Part shown: positions 1 to 12,400 of the stretch, one piece after another | How positions within the stretch are numbered: the stretch's first letter is position 1 | Layout: every line of letters begins with the position of its first letter | Source of the DNA: Clostridia bacterium | GTDB taxonomy: Bacteria; Bacillota; Clostridia; Christensenellales; Borkfalkiaceae | Assembly: GCA_029059705.1 (NCBI GenBank) | Contig: JAIDVM010000031.1 | Span: 1 to 64,000, forward strand | DNA length: 64,000 bases | Reading direction: 5' to 3' | Notes under the pieces: model-generated | Told to the model about the DNA's origin: nothing | Databases searched by the model: none | What the model saw: only the letters and a program-made list of their open reading frames with translations | Translations under genes and position numbers: made by a program

Positions 1-55
1 ATTTTGCGCCGCGGCTTTTATTTTTTCATTTTTTTATTAAATAACAAAAAATTAA

Positions 56-95
56 CATATTTGTACATGTATTAAAATAATACATGAACTTTTGA
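56..95. promoter_or_regulatory. Copy 1 of a 40-bp upstream motif with 21-bp palindrome catgtattaaaataatacatg (66-86)
   Basis: Read directly; similar to copy 2 at an offset of exactly 148 bp. Confidence 0.6.
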
Positions 96-203
96 CTTGA
101 TTTTATCACTTGTTTTTAGCTCTGTCAACAGATTTTAACACTTTTTTTATGGCAAAAATTGCCGCGGCAACCCGATTTTGTCCCTAAAACTGAAAAATAA
201 TTG

Positions 204-243
204 CATATTTGTTCATCTATTATTTTAATAGATGAATTTTTTA
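204..243. promoter_or_regulatory. Copy 2 of the 40-bp upstream motif with 21-bp palindrome catctattattttaatagatg (214-234)
   Basis: Read directly; the palindrome differs from copy 1 at symmetric, mutually compensating positions. Confidence 0.6.
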
Positions 244-348
244 ATTAAGGTTCCAAGGCGAATTGTTACAAAATAACAATCCGCGCGGGCTTTCCGCCCC
301 TTCAACCCTACCCAACCGGAGGGGCGGAAAAAATATTTTAACAGCGTT

Positions 349-406
349 TGTCATGTTGAGCAAAGCGAAACATCTAAAAGATTCTTCGGCTGCGCTCAGA
401 ATGACA
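349..406. repeat. Convergent pair of short dispersed repeats (TGTCATTCTGAGCGNAGCGAAGAATCT type)
   Basis: tgtcatgttgagcaaagcgaaacatct...agattcttcggctgcgctcagaatgaca. Confidence 0.8.
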
Positions 407-484
407 GAGAGCAGGGTAGGGCACACAACAAGCTAATTCACGCGCGCCGCAAAAACAAACGGCGCGACGAATTAAATAAACACA

Positions 485-3400
485 ATGGCACGGCAAAAAA
501 CGGCGAATTTGGGTCGCCCGCCGTGCGGGGTTAGGGGTATGTTTAATAATTTTAATTGCACGGGCAACGGCTCGCGCAGTATTTTTGGTATACTGCGCAA
601 AAATAAAAGAAATTTGTTGCTCGCTTTTTTATGCGCAGTACTTTCGGTCTGCGCAATTTTTGCATGTTCATTAATGGCGGTCAACAGCTTTGCCAACGCG
701 GAAGAACCGTCCCCCCAAGCGGGTTCAGCCGACGTGGTTTCTTATAGAATAAGCGGCACCTGCGCCCAAATGGAAGCGGGGTGGGTTGCGGCGGTTAAAC
801 GCAGCGTTGAAACAAAATCGCAAGTGAAAATTATTCTTGGCAATGACTGGAATGCGGCAACCCATGCCGACTTCAAAACGGCTTTGGGTACTACAAACGG
901 TTATTTTTCTTATGGCGCAATTTACATAGATACGGGAATGGATATTATAGTCGATTTAAACGGTTATAAGCTTAACCGCGGTTTATCTGCAAGTAATTAT
1001 TATATTAATGGCAGAGTAATATATGCTCATAATGGTAAATTAACCATAGAGGACAGCTCCGAAGCAAAGTCGGGCGCAATTACGGGCGGCGCAACCGGAG
1101 ATGGTGTGACAAATAATTCCTCGCACGGAAACGGCGGCGGAATTTATGTGGCATACGCCACGGTTATTTTTAATTCGGGCAATATTACCGGCAATTCTGC
1201 TAAGCTTGGGGGCGGTGTAGGCAATAGTGTTCAAAACGGCGGCTATTTCATTATGAACGGCGGCTACGTTTCGGGCAATAAGGCTGTGATTGGCGGCGGT
1301 TTACACGGTTATATGAACGTGGAATTGCACGGCGGCGTCGTTTCGGAAAATACTGGCAACGGCATATATGTAGATACTACTTGCCATTTTAAAATGACAG
1401 GCGGCTCGATAATTAATAACACAGGTTCTGGCATACAAGTGCACGTAGGCAATACGGATATGACCATGTCGGGCGGAACCATTTCGGGCAATAGCGGTTG
1501 GGGCATACATGTTACTAACGACAAGGTAGCCGGCAGCTCCACCAGCCCCACGTTCGGTATGACTATTTCGGGCGGTTCAATAACAAACAACAAAGCGGGT
1601 GGCATAACAACTTTGCGCTTGGCGCAATATAAATTTTCGGGTTCACCCAAAATTTATAACAACGGCGGTACGGGCAATCTTGTTATGGCAACTTCAACCG
1701 ACACGGCTCCTGTTATATCGGGCAAGCTTACCACGGGTGCGTATATAGGTGTAACAGGCTTCGCAAGTAACCCCACGGCTCAGGTTTTCGCAACGGGATA
1801 CACGGCGGCGGGCAACGCCGCGGCGGACGTTTCGCGTTACTTTTTTGCAGACAACAAATCTTACAAGATTAATCTTAATGCAAACGGCTCATTGCAACTT
1901 GCAACAGGCGGCACAACTTCAAGCCTTGCAAGCGCTTGGACAACCGCCGTAAACAACAGCGGCACCTTTAAAATGACTTCAAACTGGGTTGCAACCGCAA
2001 ATTCAACCTTTACAACCTCGTTTAACGGCGCAAGCGACACGGTAACCACAACCAGCACGCCTTTTCGCTACGGGGCGCTCAACGTTCCAAGCGGTAAAAC
2101 CGTAACTTTGGACTTAAACGGCTATACCTTAGACCGCGCTCTTACTAAAACACAATCGGAAGGGCGTATAATGACGGTATACGGTACTCTCATAATAAAA
2201 GATAGTTCGGGCAACAACGGCGGAACTATGACGGGCGCTTACAGCACTAATACTAACGGTTCAATATACGTTGCAAACGGTGCAAAATTAACGCTTCAAA
2301 GCGGCACAATTTCGGGCAATACAATTAGGAACGGCGGTGCAGTGGTGATTGCCGGTAACGGCACGTTTACTATGACGGGTGGCGTTATAAGAAATAATAT
2401 TGCGACGACAAACGGCGGCGGTGTTTATTTGGAAAACGGCACGTTTACAATGACGGGCGGCGAAATTAAGCAAAACACCGCAACTTACGATTCTTCTACG
2501 AGTGCGGGCGGTCTTGGCGGCGGCGTTTATCTTTCAAGCGGTACATTATCGTTGTCGAACACAGCTAAAATACACGACAACTTTACAACGACTTCGGTTG
2601 CGACGAGCAACGTTTATTTGCCCTCGGGGAAAACCATAACAATCGGCGGCGCGCTCAATTCGGGCTTTAATGTCGGCGTAACAATGGCGGCGAAAACGGG
2701 CACGTTCACCACGGGCTACGGCACGGCGAACTCCGCAAAAAATCCTTGGGATTATTTCACCTCGGACAACGGCAGTTACGAAGTTTCTTCAACGGGCACG
2801 GGTACCTCTAAGCAGGCGACTTTGGGGCTTTTGATTGACGTGCCTTCCGCGCCTGCGGGCTTGACCTTTAACGGCTCCGTTCAAGAGATAATTTCTAACT
2901 ACAACACGCAATATATTGCGTCTTACACCGTTTCGGCAACTTATGAAACGGGCACGACGAAAACGATTACGGTAACCACGCCCACGGTTGACGGCATGTT
3001 TATTAAGGCGCGCGACGCGGCGGATTACCGCATTACGTTTAAGTTGAAATCGGGCTATTCGTGGAAGACGACGAAAACGGCGGCGGACGTGACCGTTACG
3101 GCGACGATAAACAAAAAGACGATAACGGCGGCGAGCACGGCGGCGAACAAGGTTTATGACGGAACGACGGCTGCGACGGTGACGGTTGGGACGATTACGG
3201 GCAACAGCGACGGCGCGAATTTAACCGTTTCGGCAACGGGCACGTTTGCGGATAAGAACAAGGGCACGGACAAGAACGTGACCGTGGTTTACACGCTTGG
3301 CGGCAGCAAGGCGACGAACTACACCATGGCAAACAAGACCGTTAAGGCGAGCATCACCGCAAAGACGATAACGGGGCTTGCCTGGGCGAACGATGATTTG

Positions 3401-6400
3401 ACTTATACGGGCACGGCGCAAAAGCCGACCGCGACGGTTGGCACGGCGCAAGGGCTTTGCGCGGGCGACACGGCGTTTGCGGCGACTGTGAGCGGCGAGC
3501 AGACTAACGCTTCGGCTTCGGATTACACCGCAACGGCAACCGCGCTTGCGAATTCCAACTATGCATTACCCGCGGCGGGCACGGCGTTTTTGAGCCATAC
3601 TTTCACAATTAAAAAGGCGGAAATTTCGGTAACGTGGAGCACGGCGGCAATAACTTATTCGGGCGCGGCGCAAAAACCGACGGTGACGGGCGTTAATATC
3701 CCCGCAACGGTTACGGGCGGCACCAAACCCGCGGCGGCGAACTTTACTTATACCATAACTGCGGGCGGCACGAACGCGGGCACGGCAAACACCGTTAAGG
3801 CAACGCTTGCAAGCGCGTTTACGGGCAACTTTAAGCTTGTTGCTACGGGCTCGGACGGCGTTGACGCGGCGGGCGAGAGCGTGACGAAAAATTACGAAAT
3901 TAAAAAGGCGCAGCTTACGGTAACCGTAACCCCCAACGCGTGGGTTTACGACATGGCTCCGCACAACATGATTGCGGACGGTTACGACGCAAAAACCGTT
4001 GACAACAAAACGCCCACATTCGGCGGCGGCGCGGCTGTTTGGCGCTATGCAACCAGCACGGACAACGGCGCGACCTGGAGCAGTTGGTCCACGACTATGC
4101 CGCAATTAACCAACGTTTCGCAGGGCAGCACGAAAATTAAAGTGCAGGTAGAGGCGGACAACCACGAAATTTACGAAAGCGCGGTTTTGTCGGTTGTTAT
4201 CACGCCCGCGGACATAACTTCTTCTTCGATTACGCAGCTTGCGCCCGTAACTTACACGGGCGAACCGCAGCCTTTAACGGTAAGCGGCGACAGAAAGCTT
4301 GCTATTTCGATAACCTTTGCAAACGGCAGAACGGAAAACCTTGTTTTGGATAAGGATTACGAAGTAACTTATTCCAACACGAACGGCGGCTCGGGCGACA
4401 GAACCAACGCGGGCACGGTAACCGTTACTTTGCGCGGCAAGGGCAATTACGACGCGACCAAAACGACAACGACGACTTTTGTAATAAATAAAGCTAAGAT
4501 TAATTTGCTTAGCTGGACTTCGCCCGCCGATTTGCATTACAGCGGCACGGCGAAGGATTGGACGGCAGCGGCGGTTTCCACCGCAAACAATATTGCAAGC
4601 ACGTATTTACCCGTTGCGGGAACGGATTTCACCTATATCTACGCGCCCGTTGACGCGGGGCTTGCGCTTGTCGGCGGCAAGGCGGTAAACGCGGGCAATT
4701 ACACCGTAACCGCAGAGTTGAAGGCGGGCTCGGCTTATGCCAACAACTTTGAGTGGGATACTTCGGTTTCCAACGTAAACACCCGCGCGTTTAAGGTTAA
4801 TAAAGCCGTTATCAACGCTGGCGATATCACGTGGGATAACTTAAAGCAGAACTACACCGGCACGGCGTTGCACCCTACTATAAATATGGGCTCGGTCGGC
4901 TACGCCACGTCGGTGGACAGCGCGGCGCAGTTGACTGCTAACGACTTCGAGTACACAACGCAGACAAACGCGGGCGCGAACCAAAGCATAACCGCAACGC
5001 TTAAAGAGGGCGCGGCAAAGAACTTCACTTTCTCGGCGGCAGACGAAGGCTCGGCAAGCATAACCACGCGCGACTTCGAAATCGCGGCGGCTGCGATTAC
5101 TTTAAGCATAACCGACTTGGCGGCGCTTGCGTACATCGGTATTTACGACGGCGAAAAGCACGGCGCGATGAAAAATTACCTCGACAAGGTGGTTTTAAAG
5201 CATACGCGCGACGAAAGCTCGGTTAAGTGGTACTTCACTTACGACAACCTTGGCACGGGCACGGAGGTTTGGTCTAATACCCTGCCCGAGGTTACCAACG
5301 TTTCCGACAGCAGAACAATCCATTTTAAGGTCGAAGCGGATAACCACACCGCCTACATAGGCAGCACGGACATTAAAATTACGCCCAAAGACGTAACCGT
5401 AACCGCCAACAGTATTGCCGTTACGGGCAAAACCTACGACGGCAACGCCAACGTTGCCCATGCGGACGTAGACGTTTCGGGCGTGCAGTTCAGCTGGTAC
5501 CACAGCGGCGACGAGCTGGGCATTGAATTCACGGACGCAACCTACGCCGACAGAAACGCGGCAACAGGTAAAACCGTTACCGTAAGCGGCATTTCGCTTG
5601 TCGGCGCGGCGGCGGGCAACTATAACTTAACCGATACCGCCGCGATTTCCACGGCTACCATTACGCCTTTAAAGGTTGTAATAGAGTGGTACCACGACCA
5701 AATCGACGACGCACACAAGGGCTTGGACGCAAGCTACGAAAAGGGTGTTGAACACGTCGCACTGGCGGTTATCGCCAACAAGAAAAACGCGGCGGATACC
5801 GACAGGCTTGACGTAAGCTTCGTCACCGCCGGCACGGTTGCAATCGACAAAGCAGATTACCCCGTCAGAGTTAATTCCGAAATAACCAACGCAAGCGGCA
5901 ACTACACCTTAGAGGGTGTGGATTTAAGCGCAGTGTTAAAGGTAAAAGGCTCGGGCTTCCTTATTTACAGAGAGGAGGACCCCGAAATTTCCAAGCTCGT
6001 CTACGACGGCACGGAAAAGCTTCCCGTGTTGTACTATACCGATAACGACGGCAAAAAAGTTTATTTAACGACCGCGGCTTACGAAAGCTACACGGTTGTC
6101 AGCACCGACGGCGCCGAGGTTGTCGGCGGCAAGTCGATAAACGCGGGAGCATACAGGGCGACTATCGAGCTTTCGCAAACCTACGACTGGTCGGGCAGCA
6201 TAAGCGGCTCGGCGGATTCGCTGGTGCGCTCGTTCACTTACACCATAGAAAAAGCCACCGTAGCGGGGCTTGCGGTTAAGGGCGAAGACGGCGTAACCGC
6301 AAACGGCGGAAACGTGTTCACCGCAACATATACCAAGGGCAAAGTCCAGATTTTGGGCGCGGATTGGAGCAACATAACCGTAAACGGCACGGCTCTTGCC

Positions 6401-9400
6401 AACCTTTCCGAAGACGTTAAAAACGCTTTCTTCAACGCAGACGGCAGCGTTAAGGGTATTGAAGCGGTCGTTTATTACGACGGCACCACGGCCCAGCGCG
6501 AAAACGCAAACGAAAGCGGTTACGCGGTGGAAGTCCGCTTTAACGTAAACGGCAACTTTAACGCAATAAGCTCGCTTTCCGCAACCCTTATAATCCTTCG
6601 CAGAGAAGTAGACATAAGCGGCGCGGCGTTCCAGGGCGACGGCTTTACGGGGCTTACAACGGCGTACGACGGCAGCTTTAAAAAGGTAAAGGTTGTGGGA
6701 CTTCCCGAAGGAGTAACCGCAAACATTACCTATTACTTAGGTACCGAAAGCAAGGGCACCGACGGCGTTCAGGCAATAGGCAACTACACCGTCAGGGCAA
6801 CCTTCAATTACGACAGCGCAAACTACAAGCTCGTTAATACGGCGGGCGGCAGCGAAATAACCGTAATAGACGACGCTCTTAAAATTACCGCAAAGGGCAT
6901 AGATTTAAGCGGCGTTCAGTTGGTCGGCGACACTACGGGCACGGGCGGCATAACCTATGACGGCAGCGTTCACAAGGTAATCGCGGCAAACGTTCCCGAT
7001 GGCGTAACGGGCGTGGAATACGTTTATAAAAAGAACGGCGAAGAGCTGGCTGCCGAAGGCGTTAAGGACGCGGGCGAATATACGGTTGAAATTACGTTTA
7101 AGGTCGACCCCAACTACGGCGACGACGTAACCGCGCACGCGGAAATAAGAATTAATCCCGCGCCTTTGACCATAACGGCAAACGACGTAACGGTAAGCTA
7201 CGGCGACGCGCCCACGGATAACGGCGCAACCTTTACGGGGCTTGTCAGCGGCGACGGCGCAAGCTTGTTCACGCTCGCTTACGAATACAAAAACAAGCAG
7301 GGCGGCAATTACGACTTCTATGCGGGCGTAGGCGAATACGTGGTGGAAGTAAGGGTTGCTTCAAGCTCCACCGACAACTACACGATAACTTCTGAGGCGG
7401 GCAAACTCAACGTTAAAAAGCGCGAAATAAAGGTAAGCTGGCAAAACTCTTCAACCGACGGCAACACCTCGTTCGAATACGTTTACAGCGGTTCCGAATT
7501 CAAGCCCTATGCAAGGGTAACCAACGCCGTCAACGGCGACGTTCTTACGCTTGTAATAAGCGGCGGTCAAACCAACGCGGCACTCAACTGCGTGGCAAAA
7601 GTCGTTGGTATTACGGGGTTAAAGGCTGATAACTACGCCCTTCCCGTGGTTGATTTAACGCAAACCTTCAACGTTTTACCCAAGCCCCGCACGGGCGTAA
7701 TTGTCTGGGACGAAAGCGAATATTATTACAACGGTCAGGCGCAGGCTCCCAAGGCTTACTACTTTGAAAACGAAACGGACAGAGTTCCCAAGGAGCTTAC
7801 CGTTACCACAAACGTAAGCGCGGTCGGCGTGGGTAAATACACCGCAACGGCTTCGCTTGGCACAAATTACGATTTGAAGGGCGAAACCACAAAAGAATTC
7901 GAAATCAAGGCGCGCAAAGTATTCATCGAAATCGACGACGCCTCGGTTAAATTCAGCAACGACATAGATTTAAGCGTGCTCACTTGGAGCTACGTTGCGG
8001 GCAGCGACGAATTCGTCAGCGGCGACGCATACACAATCAGCTTCGACTGCGGCAGCATTACCGCAAAGGGCAAATACGCAATCGTCGGCAAATTCACTTC
8101 CAACAACGCTAAAAATTACGAAGTAAGCTTCGTCGGCAGCTGGATTAGCCACGACGACAAAAACGGCAGGTGCGGCACCTTAACCGTAACCGAAGGCACC
8201 TACGACGTAAACGGCATAACCTTTACGGGCACGGAAGTAACCTACGACGGACAGCCGCACGGCATAACCGTAAAGGGCTTGCCCGAGGGCGTTGAAGTTG
8301 CAAGCATAACCTACGTCAAGGACGGCAAAATTTACGCCGCCGAGGACGTAATAAAGGTGGGCGAGTACACCGTTGAAATAACCTATAAGAGCACGAACCC
8401 CAACTTCACCGCGCTCACGGGCGCTACGGCAACGCTCACAATCAAAAAAGCGGCGCTCACGGTTAAGGCAAACGACAACACCATAACCTACGGCGACGAA
8501 CCCGTTTCGGCGGGCGTAAGCTATTCAGGCTGGGTAAACGGCGAAAGCGAAGCGTTAAACGGAATTATTTCGGGCGCGCTGCAATATGTTTACACCTATG
8601 CAAAATACGGCAACGTCGGCAGTTATAGAATTGACGTAGTCGAAGGCTGCATACTCTCCGAAAACTACGAAATAACGTTCATTCCCGGAACCTTAACGGT
8701 TGTTGCAAGGGAGCTCAGCGTAGAATGGTTTAAGGACGGCAACCACAACGCCGACGAATTAAAGTATATCTACGACGACGGCAATCCCGCTAAGGAATAC
8801 GCTCCCGTAGCGGTAATTATGGGCGGCGTCGTAAACGGCGACAGCGTAAGCGTAACCGTAAAGGGCGCGCAGAGCAAAATCGGCGTAAACTATACGGCAA
8901 CCGCAGTAACCGACAACGCAAATTACGTTGTAAGGGCGGCGGACGCAACCGTTAAGTTCAGCGTAATCCCTTCGGCTAAGTATACCGTAATCTGGGACAA
9001 CAGCGAAATTACTTACAACAAGTCCGAGCACAAACCCGCGGCAATTTACTTTGACGAGGCGGGCAACCAACACGCGGTCGACCCCGAAAACGTAATAATA
9101 ACCTCGGGCGACGGCGTAAACGCGGGCAACCACGTTGTAAGCATAAAGGCGGGTACAACCGCACAGGACGGAAAACCCCTCACGTGGGAAGCGTTCGGTT
9201 ACGAAATTCTTCCCGCAAAGGTTACGGTGCAAATCGCACCCGCAACTTCTACGGTAGAATACGGCAAAGTGCTTGCGTGGAAGGACGCGCTTGGCTCTGC
9301 CGACTGGACTGTAACAAGCGGAACCGTTTACGGCGGCGACAGCCTGCAACTCACCTTTAAGGTTGCGGCGGACAATTCGTCGGGTGTAGGCGTTTACGCG

Positions 9401-12400
9401 GTAACCGCCGAAAGCGGCAACAATAACTATTCGGTAACCTTTATCGACGGCACGGTAACAGTTGAAAAAGCGGAAGTCGTAATGAACGCCGCGGTAACGG
9501 GCGCGTTCGGCACAACTCCCGTAGTGCATACCGCAGGTTATAACGGCGCAACGCGCGAGGTTAAAATTTCGGGCGAACTTCCCGCGGGTATTACGGGCGT
9601 AAGCTACGAATATTACCTCGGCGGCAAGCTTATAAGCTCTTACGGCGTAAAGAACGCGGGCGAATATACCGTAAAGGCAATATTCACCACCGACGGCAAC
9701 CACAAGGTAACGGGCGAATATACGGCAACGCTTAAAATAACCGCAAAGGCGGTCGGCAGCATAACCATGCCCGCAACCAAAACGGTTACCTACGACGGGC
9801 TCGCGCACGCATTGCTTTTAAGCGGCGACAGCGAAGCGGTTAAGGAAGTTAAATTCACTTACACGGGCGCAAAATACGGCGCGGTAACCGAAGCCGTAAA
9901 CGCCGACGTTTACACCGTAACCGCCGTAATATCCTTCAACGAAAACTACGACGCAAGCGGACTTGCGGGCTATAACGCGGCAACGGGCGAAGTAACCTTA
10001 ACGGGCACGCTCACCATAAACAAGGCAACGCTCACCGTCAAAGCAAACGACGGCTCGGCGGAATACGGCGAGGCGGCTAAGACCTACGGCTACGAAATTA
10101 CGGGCTTTGTCGGCGGCGAAAGCGCGGCTGACGAAAGCGTGATTAAAGTAACTAACGTAACCTACGGCTTTAACACGGGCAAAAACGTTGCCGGCACCGA
10201 CGCGGGCGAGTATAAAAACGAAATCACGGTTACGCTTTCGTATACTTCAAACAACTACGAAGTAGCTTACGCAACCGTCGGCGGCACGTATACCGTAACT
10301 CCCAAAACGATAAACTCGGCGGACGTAACGTGGTACGACAAAGAGGGCGGCACGGCAGGCGTAGAGTTTACTTATAACTACGACAACGGCAAAACGTTCT
10401 TGCCCGTGGCTGTTTACAAGGACAGCGGCATAACCTTGGTCGTAAGCGGCGCGCAGAGCGTTGCGGGCGACAACTACACCGCTAAAGTAGTGGATATTAC
10501 GGGGGCAAACGCAAAAAATTACGCCCTTCCCGTAGTCGATATAAAGGTAAGCTTCAGCATAACCAACGAGCCCGTTGTGGAATACGAGGTTATCTGGGAT
10601 AACGTAACCCATGTTTACGACAACACGGAATATAAGCCCACGGCTTACTATTACGACGGCAACGCCAAGGTTGAAATTCCGGCGGGCGACATAACCGTTT
10701 CGGGCGGCAGCGCAATAAACGCGGGCACTTATACCGCAAGCGTAAACGCAAACCTAAACGGCAAAACGCTTACAAACACGTCCATGGCGTTCACCATTTC
10801 CAAGCGTTCCGTTTATATAAGAATAAGCGACGCTTCCTCGCGCTACGGCGAAACCCCCAACATGGGCGCGGTAAGCTGGAAGTACGAATATGCAAACGAC
10901 GCCGAAAGGCAGTTCCTTGCGGGCGAAAAGTACACGATAACGTTCACCTGCGGGGCAACCTCTTCAAGCTCGGTCGGCAAATACGCAATCAGCGGACACT
11001 TCGTTTCGGGCAACGCTAAAAATTACGACGTAATCTTCGTCGGCAGCTATGTTTCGGCAAACGCAGCCGAAAACGGCAAGTTCGGCACTCTTACGATAGA
11101 CAAAGCCGTTTACGATATGACAAAGGTCACCTTCGTTGGCGTTGAAGTAACCTACGACGGACTTGCGCACGGCGTAACGCTCAGCGGACTTCCCGTAGGC
11201 TTGACCGCGGATAATTACGAATGCACCTATGCAAGCGCAAGCGGCTGGAGCGTTGCGGGCGCGGTAAACGCGGGCGTATACAACGTAACCGTAACCTTCA
11301 AGGGCTTGGATACCGAAAACTACGAACCCGTTGAACCGCTTACGACAACGCTTACCATAAAGAAAGCTTCGCTCGTAATCACCGCAAACGACCACACGGT
11401 AACCTACGGCGACGCGGCTTCGGCAAACGGCGTAAGCTACGTCGGCTTTGCAACGGCAAACGGCGTAACCGAAACCGAAAGCGTGTTAAAGGGACAGCTT
11501 ACGTTCGCTTACAGCTATACCAAGGGCGACAGCGCGGGCAGCTACCGCATCACGCCTTCGGGACTTAGCTCCGACAACTACGAAATAACCTTCCGCGCGG
11601 GCACTTTAACCGTCGATAAAAAGACGGTAACCGTAAAATGGTATTACGACAGCACCCGCGGCGACCAGCCCCTCGAATACAGATACGACAACGGCAAACT
11701 TTTCGCGCCCGTGGCGGTGGCGGAAGGCTTGCTTGCGGGCGACAGCGCGGAAATAACCGTTAGCGGCGCGCAGGGCGCGGTAGGCGTAAACATCACGGCA
11801 ACCGCAAGCGCAATCAGCAACCCCAACTACAAATTGCCCGCGGACGGCAGCGAAAAAACTACGTTCAGTATTCTGCCCACGCGCGACAACTACGTAATCT
11901 GGGATAACACGCGCTTCGTTTACGACGCAACCTCGCACAAGCCCACGGCGTTCTATATCGACGCAAACGGCGTTCAGCAGCCCATTCCCGCAGATAAAAT
12001 CAGCGTGGACGGCGGCGATGCTATCGACGCCAAGGAAGGCTATTACCTTGCGGCTATCGACGAGGTTTACTACAACAGCCTCAATCTTGCGGGCGACAGA
12101 CAGTTCAGGTTCTACGTCGACCCGCTCGAAATAGAAATAGAAATTCTCGGGCAAACCGCAACCTACGGCAACGTAAGCGGCGCGGCGCAAAACGCGTGGA
12201 AGTACGCGGGCGCAAACAAGTTCCTTGCGGGCGTAAATCAACCCATACCCGCAGGCTCCACGCTCGAATATCTCAATTTCTTCGCGGAAGTCGGCAACCA
12301 AACGCCCATAGGCGAATACGCAATTACCCTTGTCTGCGGCAGCGGCAATTACAGGGTAACTTACGTCCGCGGCACGCTCACGATAACCAAGGCGACGGTG

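Noticed and set aside
56-410. CRISPR-like spaced repeats upstream of the giant gene
   Set aside because: Only two copies of the palindromic motif at one spacing, no repeat-spacer series and no cas genes.
241-426. 61-aa minus-strand ORF with MCPTLLSVILSAAEESFRCFALLNMTNA
   Set aside because: It is a translation of the dispersed repeat pair (VILSAAEES) in an intergenic region, not a credible gene.
471-487. Leaderless start also for the giant gene (TAAATA-N6-ATG485)
   Set aside because: The -10-like hexamer is plausible but no acceptable -35 is at the right spacing, and ATG 539 is an alternative start.
574-598. gcgcagtat/atactgcgc inverted repeat near the giant gene start as a regulatory hairpin
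   Set aside because: Short 9-bp stem inside coding sequence; could be chance without conservation data.
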